Shown: in pieces, positions 45,967-55,507 of the stretch
Position numbering within the stretch: the stretch's first letter is position 1
Layout: every line of letters starts with the position of its first letter
Origin: Gammaproteobacteria bacterium CG_4_10_14_0_2_um_filter_38_22
GTDB lineage: Bacteria > Pseudomonadota > Gammaproteobacteria > Coxiellales > Coxiellaceae
DNA: 64,000 nucleotides
Assembly: GCA_002793195.1 (NCBI GenBank)
Contig: PFPT01000032.1
Span: 1 to 64,000 of the forward strand
Direction: 5' to 3'
Notes under the pieces: model-generated
What the model was told of the DNA's origin: nothing
What the model saw: the letters and a program-made list of their open reading frames with translations, nothing else
The model's database searches: none
Position numbers and translations under genes: made by a program

Positions 45967-47766
45967 ATGAGACGATCAATGAAAGGAAATTCTGAAAAAG
46001 ATGAATTTTCGAAACATTTTAAGTTTATTGAAGAAACCATGCTTTTTAGGTTCAGCAGCCTGCGTTTTTGTTCATCAAGCCAATTTTATATGCCAACAAT
46101 ACCCGCAGAAACTCCAGAAGAGATGGCTTTATTTTTTAACCCATCTGAGCCATGCGTATTAAAAGAAGCGCAAGTAATAGGGTACCTTAAAATAGAAAAT
46201 ACAACCTATCTCATTACATCAGAATTATTAGGAGCTGGTGGATTTGGTGTGGTCAGAGAAGCGATAATAGAAGACCGAAGTGGAGAATATAAAACGCTTA
46301 AAGGTTATGTGCATACCGCAGTTAAGATTCAAAATTTGCTCCATAAAGAGGCCATCGAAAAACCAAGAGAACTAACAGACGCCATAAAAAAATGCGAGGA
46401 AGAATACACAACAAAACTAAACAAGGCACAAGACATTCTGGGATTGCATTTTTCAGCGGAAGAATTGTTACCAGACCAAAAAACATCTTATATCGATCTA
46501 TTTAATAGAGTAGAGGAATTAGAAGAAGAAATTAAAGTGCTTAAACTTCAATTGGCCAAAGCTGAAAAAGACAAAGATAAAGAAATCAAAGCAGCAGAAG
46601 CATCAATAAAAAAAGAGACTGCGCTTATGAACACGGCGGGGATAGTATGTAGCAGTGTTTTTGTGCTTTCACCCAGAGCGTTGTGTTTTTCAGTCATGCC
46701 AGAATATAAGCATTCTCTAAACGCTCAGCTGCATTCTCAGAGAGGTAATTATAATCGCTCTCAAAAAGCGGATTGGAAAGAAAGCGCTTTTAATGCGCGT
46801 TTAGATTTAGCAATAGATCTTCTTTATTCAGTACACAAACTACATTCTTTACCTATCGCTATAGCACATTGCGATATCAAACCAGAAAATGTATTTATTA
46901 ACCAAAGTGGGCGCCTGCAGTTAGCTGATTTTGGCTTGGCTATAACGGAAAAAGAAAAATACGCTACTGCTGGAACCCAAGGATATATACCGCAATACTA
47001 TAAAGCAAGGGAGAAAAAAGAATTCAGTGTCGCTATAATTGCTGATCGTTATGCTACCTTGCGAACGATCTACTATCCGGAAAGGTTATCTATTTTTGAC
47101 ACAGAAAGATTTAAAAAAATTCCGAAAGTAGTGCAAGACTTACTCATGATGCCGCCTCCTGAATCAGATGAGGCAAAAAAATGGTGTGCTGCGCCAGAAC
47201 GCACTGAAGAAACTGAATTGTTCCTTGCAGCCGTATTAATTTTATATAAAGAAAAATCCATCGAGATTACGCTAGAGGATATTAATAGCTTACGTAGTGA
47301 TATTGACAAGCAAAATGAATTAGTTAAGAGGCATTTTGATTCACTTTCTGAGTTTGATTTTTTAGATATGCCTGAGTCATCAGATGATCAGCAATTTATG
47401 GGATCCATGGAATTTATTACGCAAATTAATCTGGCGCTCATAGAGTATAAAAAAGCAACGACAGTTACGGGTCGCCTATTTAGTTCTCGTGCTCAGCAAG
47501 ATCCTCATGATAAAACATTGGCTGATGATTTAAAGCGCCTCATTGATAATGGAAAAAAATTGCCTCCCGATATGCTCGCGCATAAGTTATCCGAAAGGAT
47601 AACACTATTTCAAGCCATTTCTAGAAAGGAAAACACCAAAATGATGTGTATTTTAATCAAACGAAAAATAATGTCTAAATCACCTACGCCTGAAGCTAAA
47701 CCTGAAGCCCAGTCTGTAGAATCTGAGCCATCAAATTCAGGAAGTCCCAAAAAACCACTTGCTTAA
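45967..47766 (+). CDS. Eukaryotic-like Ser/Thr kinase with coiled-coil insert, effector candidate
   Basis: 599 residues. The kinase starts late: Gly-loop GAGGFGVV near 89-97, AVK lysine K120, then an inserted Lys/Glu-rich coiled coil at about 130-215 between strand 3 and helix C. The catalytic loop HCDIKPEN is at 301-308 (Asp303), DFG at 321-323. The APE motif is absent; GTQGYIPQYY stands in its place. HRD is HCD. Core catalytic residues remain, so activity is possible. The C-terminal about 200 residues are helical with a disordered Ser/Pro/Glu end. No transmembrane or PASTA part. Divergent from the 44569-45645 gene. Confidence 0.85.
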   Translation: MRRSMKGNSEKDEFSKHFKFIEETMLFRFSSLRFCSSSQFYMPTIPAETPEEMALFFNPSEPCVLKEAQVIGYLKIENTTYLITSELLGAGGFGVVREAIIEDRSGEYKTLKGYVHTAVKIQNLLHKEAIEKPRELTDAIKKCEEEYTTKLNKAQDILGLHFSAEELLPDQKTSYIDLFNRVEELEEEIKVLKLQLAKAEKDKDKEIKAAEASIKKETALMNTAGIVCSSVFVLSPRALCFSVMPEYKHSLNAQLHSQRGNYNRSQKADWKESAFNARLDLAIDLLYSVHKLHSLPIAIAHCDIKPENVFINQSGRLQLADFGLAITEKEKYATAGTQGYIPQYYKAREKKEFSVAIIADRYATLRTIYYPERLSIFDTERFKKIPKVVQDLLMMPPPESDEAKKWCAAPERTEETELFLAAVLILYKEKSIEITLEDINSLRSDIDKQNELVKRHFDSLSEFDFLDMPESSDDQQFMGSMEFITQINLALIEYKKATTVTGRLFSSRAQQDPHDKTLADDLKRLIDNGKKLPPDMLAHKLSERITLFQAISRKENTKMMCILIKRKIMSKSPTPEAKPEAQSVESEPSNSGSPKKPLA

Positions 47767-47778
47767 TATGGACAAAAA

Positions 47779-48552
47779 TTAATTTCTTAATCGCGAGCTG
47801 TTTTTCAATAAGTACAAAGCATAAAAGAATAAAACAAACGTAGCCGCAAACAAAATCAGCGTAGCAAGAAAAATATTGCCATCGGCGACATCTAACACAC
47901 TGTATCGAAATAAATCAACAATGTACAAAATGGGATTCACCATTGCGATTTTTTGCCAGATGCCAGACAACATCGTTATTGAAAAAAACACACCACCCAA
48001 ATACGTTAAAGGAGTTAATACAAATGAGGGAATCCACGAAACATCATCAAAATTACGTGCAAAAATACCATTGATGACACCTGCCGTTGCAAAAAAGATC
48101 GAGGTCATTAATACAGTTAATAACATTAACCACACATGCGCTACATTCAGATGCGTAAATAACAAAGCAATTAACATCACAATACAACCAACAATAAATC
48201 CGCGCGCAACAGAGCCCGTTATAAATCCCAGTAAAATAACCAAATTGGGCGTTGGGGAAATTAATATTTCTTCAATGCTGCGTTGGAATTTCATACTAAA
48301 AAATGAAGAGGATGCATTGATATAACTATTTGTGATTACTTGCATCATAATTAATCCGGGCGCAATATACTGCATGTAGGTAAACCCTTGCACTGCGCTG
48401 ATTTGTGATCCAATCAATTTGCCAAAAATTAAAAAATATAAAATGGTGGTAATAGCTGGCGGCATAATGGTTTGCGGCCAAATACGAAAACAACGAAGCA
48501 GTTCTTTAATAATAATCGTTTGATAAGCAATTAAAATTTGTTTGGGTGTCAT
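47779..48552 (-). CDS. yadH: ABC-2 type transporter permease (YadH-like)
   Basis: 257 residues with six membrane segments and the ABC-2 motif region (LTPLTYLGGVFFSITMLSGI). It forms an exporter with the ATPase encoded immediately upstream (6 bases). Length and order match the YadG/YadH pair of gammaproteobacteria; the substrate is unknown. Confidence 0.92.
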   Translation of the reverse strand: MTPKQILIAYQTIIIKELLRCFRIWPQTIMPPAITTILYFLIFGKLIGSQISAVQGFTYMQYIAPGLIMMQVITNSYINASSSFFSMKFQRSIEEILISPTPNLVILLGFITGSVARGFIVGCIVMLIALLFTHLNVAHVWLMLLTVLMTSIFFATAGVINGIFARNFDDVSWIPSFVLTPLTYLGGVFFSITMLSGIWQKIAMVNPILYIVDLFRYSVLDVADGNIFLATLILFAATFVLFFYALYLLKNSSRLRN

Positions 48553-48558
48553 TTACAT

Positions 48559-49473
48559 TCATACTTTTTGTGTTAATTTCAAAAATAATTCTTCTAAACG
48601 ATTCACGCTATTACGCATACTCGAGATGATTAAGCCATGCGTATTAAAATAATGGAAAATGGTGTTTATATTTTGTTTTTTTTCACAGATCACTTCAATG
48701 GTCATGGAGTCTATTTTTTTCACGCTAAAATGCTCAGCCGTAGGTAACTCAGTATGCAATGGTTCAGCCAAATCAAAGATAAAAGTTTCCACATTAAGCA
48801 AACTGAGCAATTGTTTTTTGGTGGTATCTTGAATAATTTTGCCATGATTGATAATCGCAATACGATCACACAGCGTTTCAGCTTCTTCAAGATAATGCGT
48901 GGTAAGAATAATTGTTTTACCTTCGGCATTTAATTGGCGCAATAAATGCCACATAGAACGACGAATTTCAACATCAACACCTGCCGTTGGCTCATCCAAA
49001 ATGAGCAATTTGGGTTCGTGCATTAATGCTCTGGCAATCATCAGCCGACGCTTCATGCCACCCGATAAGTTTCGCGCAATATGATTGCGTTTTTCCCATA
49101 ACTCTAACAGTTTTAAATATTTTTCTGCGCGCTGTTTTGCAACGGATCTCGGAATACCATAATATCCTGCTTGATTCATGACAATATGAATGACTTTTTC
49201 AAAAATACTGAAATTAAATTCTTGCGGCACAACGCCAATTTGCGCTTTGGCCAAACTCGGACTTGTATCAATATCATAATTAAAAATACGCGCGCTACCA
49301 CTCGTTTTTAAAGTCAACGAATTAATAATACTAATGGTTGTCGATTTTCCAGCGCCATTGGGGCCTAATAACCCAATAAAATGTCCCTCTTCGAGTGACA
49401 AATTAATGCCTTTCAACGCCTCAACACCATTGCTGTAGGTTTTTCGTAAATCTTGAATTTGTAATGCCAACAT
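48559..49473 (-). CDS. yadG: ABC transporter ATP-binding protein (YadG-like)
   Basis: 304 residues: Walker A GPNGAGKS, signature LSGGMKRRL, Walker B LLILDEPTAGVD, and an H-loop in TTHYLEEAE. The C-terminal about 90 residues are the DrrA/YadG-type extension. Powers the YadH-like permease. It starts 6 bases after the cvpA stop, so may be co-transcribed with the cvpA block, where purF is usual. Confidence 0.94.
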   Translation of the reverse strand: MLALQIQDLRKTYSNGVEALKGINLSLEEGHFIGLLGPNGAGKSTTISIINSLTLKTSGSARIFNYDIDTSPSLAKAQIGVVPQEFNFSIFEKVIHIVMNQAGYYGIPRSVAKQRAEKYLKLLELWEKRNHIARNLSGGMKRRLMIARALMHEPKLLILDEPTAGVDVEIRRSMWHLLRQLNAEGKTIILTTHYLEEAETLCDRIAIINHGKIIQDTTKKQLLSLLNVETFIFDLAEPLHTELPTAEHFSVKKIDSMTIEVICEKKQNINTIFHYFNTHGLIISSMRNSVNRLEELFLKLTQKV

Positions 49474-49479
49474 AATTGC

Positions 49480-50013
49480 TTATTGTGCAACAGCACGTAA
49501 TTTATCCACCCATGTTTCCACTTTTCCCACATCTTTGGGAATTAACTTTGCAAATTTTGTGACGACCGGTTGAAAATAAGGCGCCAAAACTGAGCGTTTT
49601 ACCCACGCTGCATTTTGAGCAGCCGTCACGCTCACAATTAACAAGACAATCACAGCAAATAAAAACCCCCGCGCTGCACCAAATATAAAACCCAACACAC
49701 GGTCGAACAATCCCAGACCTGCCGTTGAAACGAGTGTATGCGCTAATTTATTAATCAGCACACCGATAATCCAAATAACCAAGAAGATCACGATCACACA
49801 AATAACATAACGTACCGTATCATGTGCCATCATGTGTTTCGTTGCATTGCTCAACGCAGGTGCAAATTTTAAGGCGCCTAAAAAAGCCAAAAACCAAGTT
49901 GCCAATGAAATCGCTTCGCGCAAAAAACCCCGAAAAAAACCAGCAATGACAGAAATCAAAATAACGGCAATAAGAATATAATCCAACTCAGTAAAATGTC
50001 CTAACGTGCTCAT
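49480..50013 (-). CDS. cvpA: CvpA family membrane protein
   Basis: 177 residues, four membrane segments, with the CvpA N-terminal LDYILIAVILISVIAGFFRG and the middle LGLFDRVLGFIFGAARGFL signature. Inner membrane; family linked to colicin V export and envelope homeostasis. GGAGA precedes the ATG. Last of the conserved truA-accD-folC-dedD-cvpA order; purF does not follow. Confidence 0.94.
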   Translation of the reverse strand: MSTLGHFTELDYILIAVILISVIAGFFRGFLREAISLATWFLAFLGALKFAPALSNATKHMMAHDTVRYVICVIVIFLVIWIIGVLINKLAHTLVSTAGLGLFDRVLGFIFGAARGFLFAVIVLLIVSVTAAQNAAWVKRSVLAPYFQPVVTKFAKLIPKDVGKVETWVDKLRAVAQ

Positions 50014-50038
50014 ATTATTTTCTCCGTTTAAATAAACG

Positions 50039-50851
50039 CTATGCGACTCGTTTTCTAACCACGCCGTTTAAATGAAAGGCTTGTTTCAAACGACGTTGCA
50101 TTACTATTGCACTGTATTCGCTTGTTTCTGGCCCCACCATCACTTCAACTAAAACACGATGACCGAGAATCGCTTCATGCATATAAGCTTCAAAATGCTG
50201 TGCACGCAACTTTCTAACCAAATTCTCTGCATTTTTTCTATTTGAAAATGCAGCCAATTGCACATGCCATTCTTTTTTAGAAAAATGGGTAACAGCATGT
50301 TTTTTCGCAATAGGCTTCGCTACAAACGCGGTTGGTTTTTTATGCCATGCGGGTTTTGAAGATACCACATCAACGCTACTGGATGTTTCTGCTAAAGAAG
50401 CCGCCTGTGTTTGGGTAGCAGCTTGCAATGTAGCATCAGGCGCTACTGAGCCAATATGTTGTCCAGTTGTTAAACCAGACGCAGGAGATACCGCTTGATC
50501 AGGCGTAAAACCATCTGTGGATTTGGTGCGCTTGGGTATTGAGGATGCAGATGGTGCTGCAACTGTATTTCCATTAGATAAGGTAGCATTATTTGGCATG
50601 GCTTGCTGTGTTGTAGTTGTAGTCACTGCTGAACTTGGAGATGAAACGGCGCTACTTTTTTGCGGCAACGTTGAATTATCCACTGGCAATGTTACAGAAA
50701 CAGCTGGTGCTGGCGTTGCAGTTGTATTTTGCACAATGGAAGATGCTTTAAGCGATGGGTGCGAGTTATGAAACAAAAAAGGTAAAATAATAAACAACGC
50801 ACCAATTAAAACCAATATACCAATTAGCCGTTGCTTTGTTTTTTCTTCCAC
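50039..50851 (-). CDS. dedD: SPOR-domain protein DedD
   Basis: 270 residues: one membrane helix near the N-terminus (LIGILVLIGALFIILPFLF), a long Ser/Thr/Ala/Pro-rich periplasmic linker, and a C-terminal SPOR domain (WHVQLAAFSNRKNAENLVRK) that binds denuded septal peptidoglycan. I place the start at GTG 50851, seven bases after AAGGAG, rather than ATG 50893 inside folC. Cell-division role by family. Confidence 0.9.
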   Translation of the reverse strand: MEEKTKQRLIGILVLIGALFIILPFLFHNSHPSLKASSIVQNTTATPAPAVSVTLPVDNSTLPQKSSAVSSPSSAVTTTTTQQAMPNNATLSNGNTVAAPSASSIPKRTKSTDGFTPDQAVSPASGLTTGQHIGSVAPDATLQAATQTQAASLAETSSSVDVVSSKPAWHKKPTAFVAKPIAKKHAVTHFSKKEWHVQLAAFSNRKNAENLVRKLRAQHFEAYMHEAILGHRVLVEVMVGPETSEYSAIVMQRRLKQAFHLNGVVRKRVA

Positions 50852-50871
50852 GTGAAACTCCTTATTTTCTG

Positions 50872-52131
50872 CTATTCGTTTTCGATCAGCCATCGCTTGG
50901 CAGCAGCGACAGTATGGAACGATCCGAAAATTAAAGCACGATCACATTCCTGTTGGCAATTAGCACGTAACACAAATTGCATTGCTGTTGCCACATCCGC
51001 AAAAATTTCAACGGATTTTCCATTTTTTTTAAAAAAAGTAAACAATTCGCTGCCATCAGATCCCCGTTCCGGTGATTCTGAAATTAAATTACAAACGCAC
51101 CAAGTGTGAATGAATGGCATCAAAGGTAAGACGGTATCAGTCATCGCCTTATCTTTCAGCATACCAATAACTGCTATGCTTTTATTCACTGTGGGTAACT
51201 GCGCATATTGTTGCGCTAACCAAACGGCTGCATGTGGATTATGCGCCACATCTAACACCATGGGAAAAGGTGATGCGTTCTTTTCAAATCGCCCTGACAA
51301 ACAAATTGATTGAATTCCTTGCGCTATATGCTTTTGCGAAATGGGCAGTTTTTTTTTTAATGCCTGAATAGCCGCAATAGCTGTTGCCACATTTTGATGT
51401 TTTAAATGGGGCACAGGCAGTTTGTCATAAATATCATGCTGATCTGAATAACAAAAATAATTATCTGACAAACAATAAAAATAATCACGGTTAATTTGAT
51501 ACAAGATCGCCTTTTTAAGTTCCACTGTTTCTGCTATTTTTTGAGGTGGATTTTCTTCGCCTGAGATTAATGGTTTTTGCGCACGCGCAATACTCGTTTT
51601 TTCATACGCAATGGTTTCACGATCATTGCCCAACCAATCTATGTGATCCAATGCAATGGATGTCACAACAGCAACATCACTTTCCACAATATTAACCGCA
51701 TCTAATCGACCACCCAAACCCACTTCTAAAATAATCACGTCATTATTTTTTTCTTTAAATAAAAATAAAGCAGAAAGCGTGATAAATTCAAAAAAACTCA
51801 AAATAATATCACCGCGTGCTTTTTCGACCGCATTAAACGCGCGTATTAATTCATGATCTGCGATATCATGATTATCAATGCGAATACGCTCATTAAATTC
51901 AAGTAAATGGGGTGACGTGTATAAAGCGGTTTTATAACCCGCTGCATGATAAATAGATTCGAGTGTTTTTGTACAAGACCCCTTTCCATTTGTGCCGCCG
52001 ACTGTGATCACAGGGCAATTAAAATGGGTGAGTTGCATGCGACTGGCAACTAAACCAATACGATCTAAACCCAGCTCCATGCGCTGAGTATGGATTTGTT
52101 TAATATGGAAAAACCAATCGTTTAAATTCAT
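50872..52131 (-). CDS. folC: Folylpolyglutamate synthase / dihydrofolate synthase FolC
   Basis: 419 residues of the Mur-ligase type: TVGGTNGKGSCTKTLE P-loop, EVGLGGRLDAVN, the SIALDHIDWLG metal site and the C-terminal VLDVAHNPHA. Makes dihydrofolate and adds glutamates. It starts 6 bases after the accD stop, as in the conserved operon. Confidence 0.97.
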   Translation of the reverse strand: MNLNDWFFHIKQIHTQRMELGLDRIGLVASRMQLTHFNCPVITVGGTNGKGSCTKTLESIYHAAGYKTALYTSPHLLEFNERIRIDNHDIADHELIRAFNAVEKARGDIILSFFEFITLSALFLFKEKNNDVIILEVGLGGRLDAVNIVESDVAVVTSIALDHIDWLGNDRETIAYEKTSIARAQKPLISGEENPPQKIAETVELKKAILYQINRDYFYCLSDNYFCYSDQHDIYDKLPVPHLKHQNVATAIAAIQALKKKLPISQKHIAQGIQSICLSGRFEKNASPFPMVLDVAHNPHAAVWLAQQYAQLPTVNKSIAVIGMLKDKAMTDTVLPLMPFIHTWCVCNLISESPERGSDGSELFTFFKKNGKSVEIFADVATAMQFVLRANCQQECDRALIFGSFHTVAAAKRWLIENE

Positions 52132-52137
52132 TGAAAA

Positions 52138-52980
52138 TTAATGCATTAATTTTGAAAACAAACGATGCACGGTTTCACGCATTTCACGACGATCAACGAT
52201 GCTATCAATCGCTCCTTTTTCCAATAAAAACTCAGCGCGCTGAAAACCTTCTGGCAATGTCTGACGAATCGTTTGCTCAATCACACGTGGCCCCGCAAAT
52301 CCCATTAGCGCTTTCGGCTCTGCAATAATAATATCACCCAATGTTGCTAAACTAGCTGACACACCACCCATTGTTGGATCTGTTAATACAGAAATAAAAG
52401 GCAGTTTTGCTTTTGCTAATTGTGTTAATACCGTTGCTGTCTTTGCCATTTGAAACAAAGAAAACAATCCTTCTTGCATACGCGCGCCACCACTGGTTGC
52501 AAAACAAATAAAAGGCGCATGCAGTTCAATTGCTTTTTGCACAGCCAACACAAACCGTTCTCCGACTGCGTAACTCATCGATCCGCCAATAAATCCAAAT
52601 TCAAAGGCAGCCACAACGACCGGCATTTCAAATAATTTCCCAGACATCACAATTATTGCTTCAGATTCACCCGTTTCTTTTTGTGCAGCATTAAGACGAT
52701 CTTTATATTTTTTGGAATCGCGAAATTTCAAACGATCTTGCGGCAAAATGGTTTGCCCTATTTCTTCACGATCAATGGGATCTAAGAAAAAATCCAAACG
52801 TTGACGGGCTGTTAATCGCATATGATATTGACATTTAGGGCAAACGAACAAACTACGCTCTAACTCTGCACGATACAAAACAGCTTCACATCCTGCGCAT
52901 TTACTCCAAATGCCTTCTGGCACACCCTTTTTTTTCGCAGAGCTTGCAATTTTCGGTAATAATCGCTTAAACCAACTCAT
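52138..52980 (-). CDS. accD: Acetyl-CoA carboxylase carboxyltransferase beta subunit
   Basis: 280 residues. An N-terminal zinc ribbon (WSKCAGC and [10 protein letters not shown]) and the crotonase-like carboxyltransferase core with [19 protein letters not shown] and [12 protein letters not shown]. Transfers carboxyl from biotin to acetyl-CoA in fatty-acid synthesis. Part of the truA-accD-folC order. Confidence 0.98.
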   Translation of the reverse strand: MSWFKRLLPKIASSAKKKGVPEGIWSKCAGCEAVLYRAELERSLFVCPKCQYHMRLTARQRLDFFLDPIDREEIGQTILPQDRLKFRDSKKYKDRLNAAQKETGESEAIIVMSGKLFEMPVVVAAFEFGFIGGSMSYAVGERFVLAVQKAIELHAPFICFATSGGARMQEGLFSLFQMAKTATVLTQLAKAKLPFISVLTDPTMGGVSASLATLGDIIIAEPKALMGFAGPRVIEQTIRQTLPEGFQRAEFLLEKGAIDSIVDRREMRETVHRLFSKLMH

Positions 52981-53025
52981 GATAATTCACTCTCAATTTG
53001 ATATTGTTGCGGAGTATAGCAAAGA

Positions 53026-53814
53026 TTAGTCGAGAAAAAATGGTCCTTTCGGCATTTTCGGCAATTCAAAATGCGCCGGATAATCAATCTCAACCAAATA
53101 AAGTCCATTTGGGGCACTGGTAATGCCTGCATTACGACGATCACGCGAATGTAGCACATCAGCAGCCCAATCAGGGTTCTTCTCTCCTTCGCCAATTTGC
53201 ACCAATACACCAACAATATTGCGCACCATATGCAACAAAAAGGCATTGGCTTTGACTTCAATCACAATCAAACTACCTTGTTTTTTCACATTCAAATAAT
53301 AAATCGTTCGAATAGCGTGTTTCGCTTGGCAACCTGAACCACGAAACGCACTGAAATCATGCTCACCCAACAAATATTGAGTTGCTTGTTGCATGCGTTG
53401 CACATCCAAATTTTTATATTGCCAACCCACCGCTTTATTTAAAATGCCTGGACGAACAAGCTGATTACAAATCACATAACGATAGGTTCGTGATAACGCT
53501 GAAAAACGCGCATGAAAATCATGCTGCGTTTGCTTTGCCCACAATACAGAAATATCTGCTGGTAAATTGCTATTTGCACCAAACACCCAAGAACGCGTTG
53601 TGCGCTCTGCTTCAGTATCAAAATGCACCACTTGCGCACTGGCATGGACACCCGCATCCGTTCGTCCGGCACAAATAACTGTAATGGGTTGAGCCGCAAC
53701 GCGTGACAACGCATGCTCCAATGTTTGCTGCACTGAACTCACTTCTTCTTGATGCTGCCAACCATGATACCGTGAGCCGTCATAACACACAGCCAGCGCA
53801 ATACGTTTCATCAT
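53026..53814 (-). CDS. truA: tRNA pseudouridine(38-40) synthase TruA
   Basis: 262 residues with YDGSRYHGWQHQ, catalytic Asp in AGRTDAGVHASAQ, and LLHMVRNIVG. Modifies the anticodon stem-loop of many tRNAs. Overlaps the fimV-like stop by 4 bases (ATGA), the fimV-truA order seen in Pseudomonas-like genomes. Confidence 0.97.
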   Translation of the reverse strand: MMKRIALAVCYDGSRYHGWQHQEEVSSVQQTLEHALSRVAAQPITVICAGRTDAGVHASAQVVHFDTEAERTTRSWVFGANSNLPADISVLWAKQTQHDFHARFSALSRTYRYVICNQLVRPGILNKAVGWQYKNLDVQRMQQATQYLLGEHDFSAFRGSGCQAKHAIRTIYYLNVKKQGSLIVIEVKANAFLLHMVRNIVGVLVQIGEGEKNPDWAADVLHSRDRRNAGITSAPNGLYLVEIDYPAHFELPKMPKGPFFLD

Positions 53815-54611
53815 TTTTTCTTAATTATTTTTTGAATTAATAACTGTGCTTCCAAGCGCTGCTCTTCCGTTCCTTTTTCCATCACTGTTTTTAAAATAGC
53901 ATATGCCTGATCCTGGTCGTTCATCGCAATATAGGAACGCGCTAAATCTAACTGTGCAGGAATGGCTTCAGTTGTATTCATGAAATCGTATTCACTTTTT
54001 GCTTCCTCATCAACCAAAATATCAGGACGCCCTGAATGCATTTTTTTTGCATGCGCCGTTGGCACTGTATTGCTAGATGAAAAAACACGATCTTGAGATC
54101 GCTGAATAATACTGCGCCCTATCATAAACCCCAATCCTAATACAATCACTGCAATCACACCCATTCCAGTTGGGTTTTCTAAATCAGTGAGCATATGCGT
54201 GACATAAGCAACATAGTTGCTGGTGGTTTCTTGCGATTGAGTACGGTTTTTCTTGAGCTGATCAACAGTCCGTTGTAATTGCGCAACTGATTGTTCAATC
54301 GTTTGTATTGCAGTACCCATCGCTTGATTACTTGCCACTAAATTGTTTATTTGCTGATTACTTTGCTGTGTATCATTGACTGAATTTCTTGAGGGCGACA
54401 TATCGACACTCGCGGTACTCATCGCAGATGGGCTGGTTGCACTAACAGCACTATCTGACTGGACAGCCACCGGCTGCTGTGAAGGAGCCGCTACTCCAAG
54501 CGCATGATACGCTTGTGCAGGGGCTGGCGCAGTTGAAAATGCATTGTCCGCATAAATGGTTTGAGCCAATAGCAGAAAAACAGGTAACGCAAACAATAAG
54601 TTCTTTTTCAT
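53811..54611 (-). CDS. Short FimV-like protein
   Basis: 266 residues: signal peptide (MKKNLLFALPVFLLLAQTIY), Ser/Ala/Gln-rich periplasmic part with a short coiled coil (AQLQRTVDQLKKN), one membrane helix near 152-172 (MGVIAVIVLGLGFMIGRSI), and the FimV C-terminal TPR-like domain at the end (LDLARSYIAMNDQDQAYAIL). Full FimV/HubP proteins are about 900 residues with LysM; this one lacks LysM and the acidic repeats. ATG 54611 follows GAGGAT. Position before truA supports the family. Likely a polar landmark relative, by analogy. Confidence 0.8.
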   Translation of the reverse strand: MKKNLLFALPVFLLLAQTIYADNAFSTAPAPAQAYHALGVAAPSQQPVAVQSDSAVSATSPSAMSTASVDMSPSRNSVNDTQQSNQQINNLVASNQAMGTAIQTIEQSVAQLQRTVDQLKKNRTQSQETTSNYVAYVTHMLTDLENPTGMGVIAVIVLGLGFMIGRSIIQRSQDRVFSSSNTVPTAHAKKMHSGRPDILVDEEAKSEYDFMNTTEAIPAQLDLARSYIAMNDQDQAYAILKTVMEKGTEEQRLEAQLLIQKIIKKK

Positions 54612-54853
54612 ATCCTCATCCTCACTGATTTGGGAATGTCGACAATATATCAAATTTTAAATCTATCAGCGACAAAACACGTTGGCGCACTGCTTAATAA
54701 AAGACCTCAGCCAGAAAACCTTTAAAGCGTGTCATAAAATGCCCCCTGCTCACTTTTGCGTTTTCAAAGTGATACGAATCGATGGTTGTTGCTCAATTCA
54801 GCAAGAGAAACTAGAATACAAACACAACATGATGAAAAATAAAAGGAAGACCG

Positions 54854-55507
54854 GTGTCGGAAAATAATAGAATAAAGAAAATCATGATCGCTATTTTAGC
54901 CCTTCTCGTTGCTGGCTTAATTGCATTTTTTTATATAAAACCCATTATTATTCAGCATGAATTACCCAAACCCGTTGTCATTAACACACAAGATCAACCC
55001 ACTATGGGAAATCCAGCAGCGAAGGTACATATCGTTGCATTTGAAGATTTAAAATGCGTGAATTGCGCCCACTTTAATAAAACCTTGATGCCCAGCATTC
55101 AAAAGCATTACATCAGCACAGGCATTGCTAAATACACCCTGATTAATTTGGCCTTTATTCAAGGATCACTACCTGCAGCAAATGCAGCACACTGCATTTA
55201 CAAACAAAATCCAAAATTGTTTTTTCCTTTTGTGGCGTATATTTTTGCACACCAACCGCCAGAAGAACAGAATTGGGCAACTATCCCCACACTCATGAAT
55301 TTTGCCAGCAAAATTCATGGGGTAAAGACGGATCAATTGGCACAATGCATCGTATCCAATCAATATGCCCTTTTTATTCAAAATAATTTAAAACTGGCTA
55401 TGAAGTTGATGCCTGTTGTTCAAACACCGACGTTGTTCATCAATGGCATTCTCGTGAACCCATTAACTCAATCACAAATAAAAACAGTAATCGACGCGGT
55501 GAAATAA
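54854..55507 (+). CDS. DsbA-like thiol oxidoreductase, CVNC active site
   Basis: 217 residues: one N-terminal membrane anchor at about 8-30, then a thioredoxin fold with CVNC at 68-71 (FEDLKCVNCAHFN), GNPAAKVHI before it and the cis-Pro in VQTPTLFINGIL. The layout resembles BdbD/DsbA-type anchored oxidases rather than soluble DsbA (CPHC). GTG start at 54854 after AGGAAGACCG. The dsbB gene follows with no gap, so this pair likely forms a self-contained disulfide-making system. Confidence 0.88.
   Translation: MSENNRIKKIMIAILALLVAGLIAFFYIKPIIIQHELPKPVVINTQDQPTMGNPAAKVHIVAFEDLKCVNCAHFNKTLMPSIQKHYISTGIAKYTLINLAFIQGSLPAANAAHCIYKQNPKLFFPFVAYIFAHQPPEEQNWATIPTLMNFASKIHGVKTDQLAQCIVSNQYALFIQNNLKLAMKLMPVVQTPTLFINGILVNPLTQSQIKTVIDAVK

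Noticed and set aside
47876-48325. 149-codon plus-strand ORF
   Set aside because: Antisense to the ABC permease gene.
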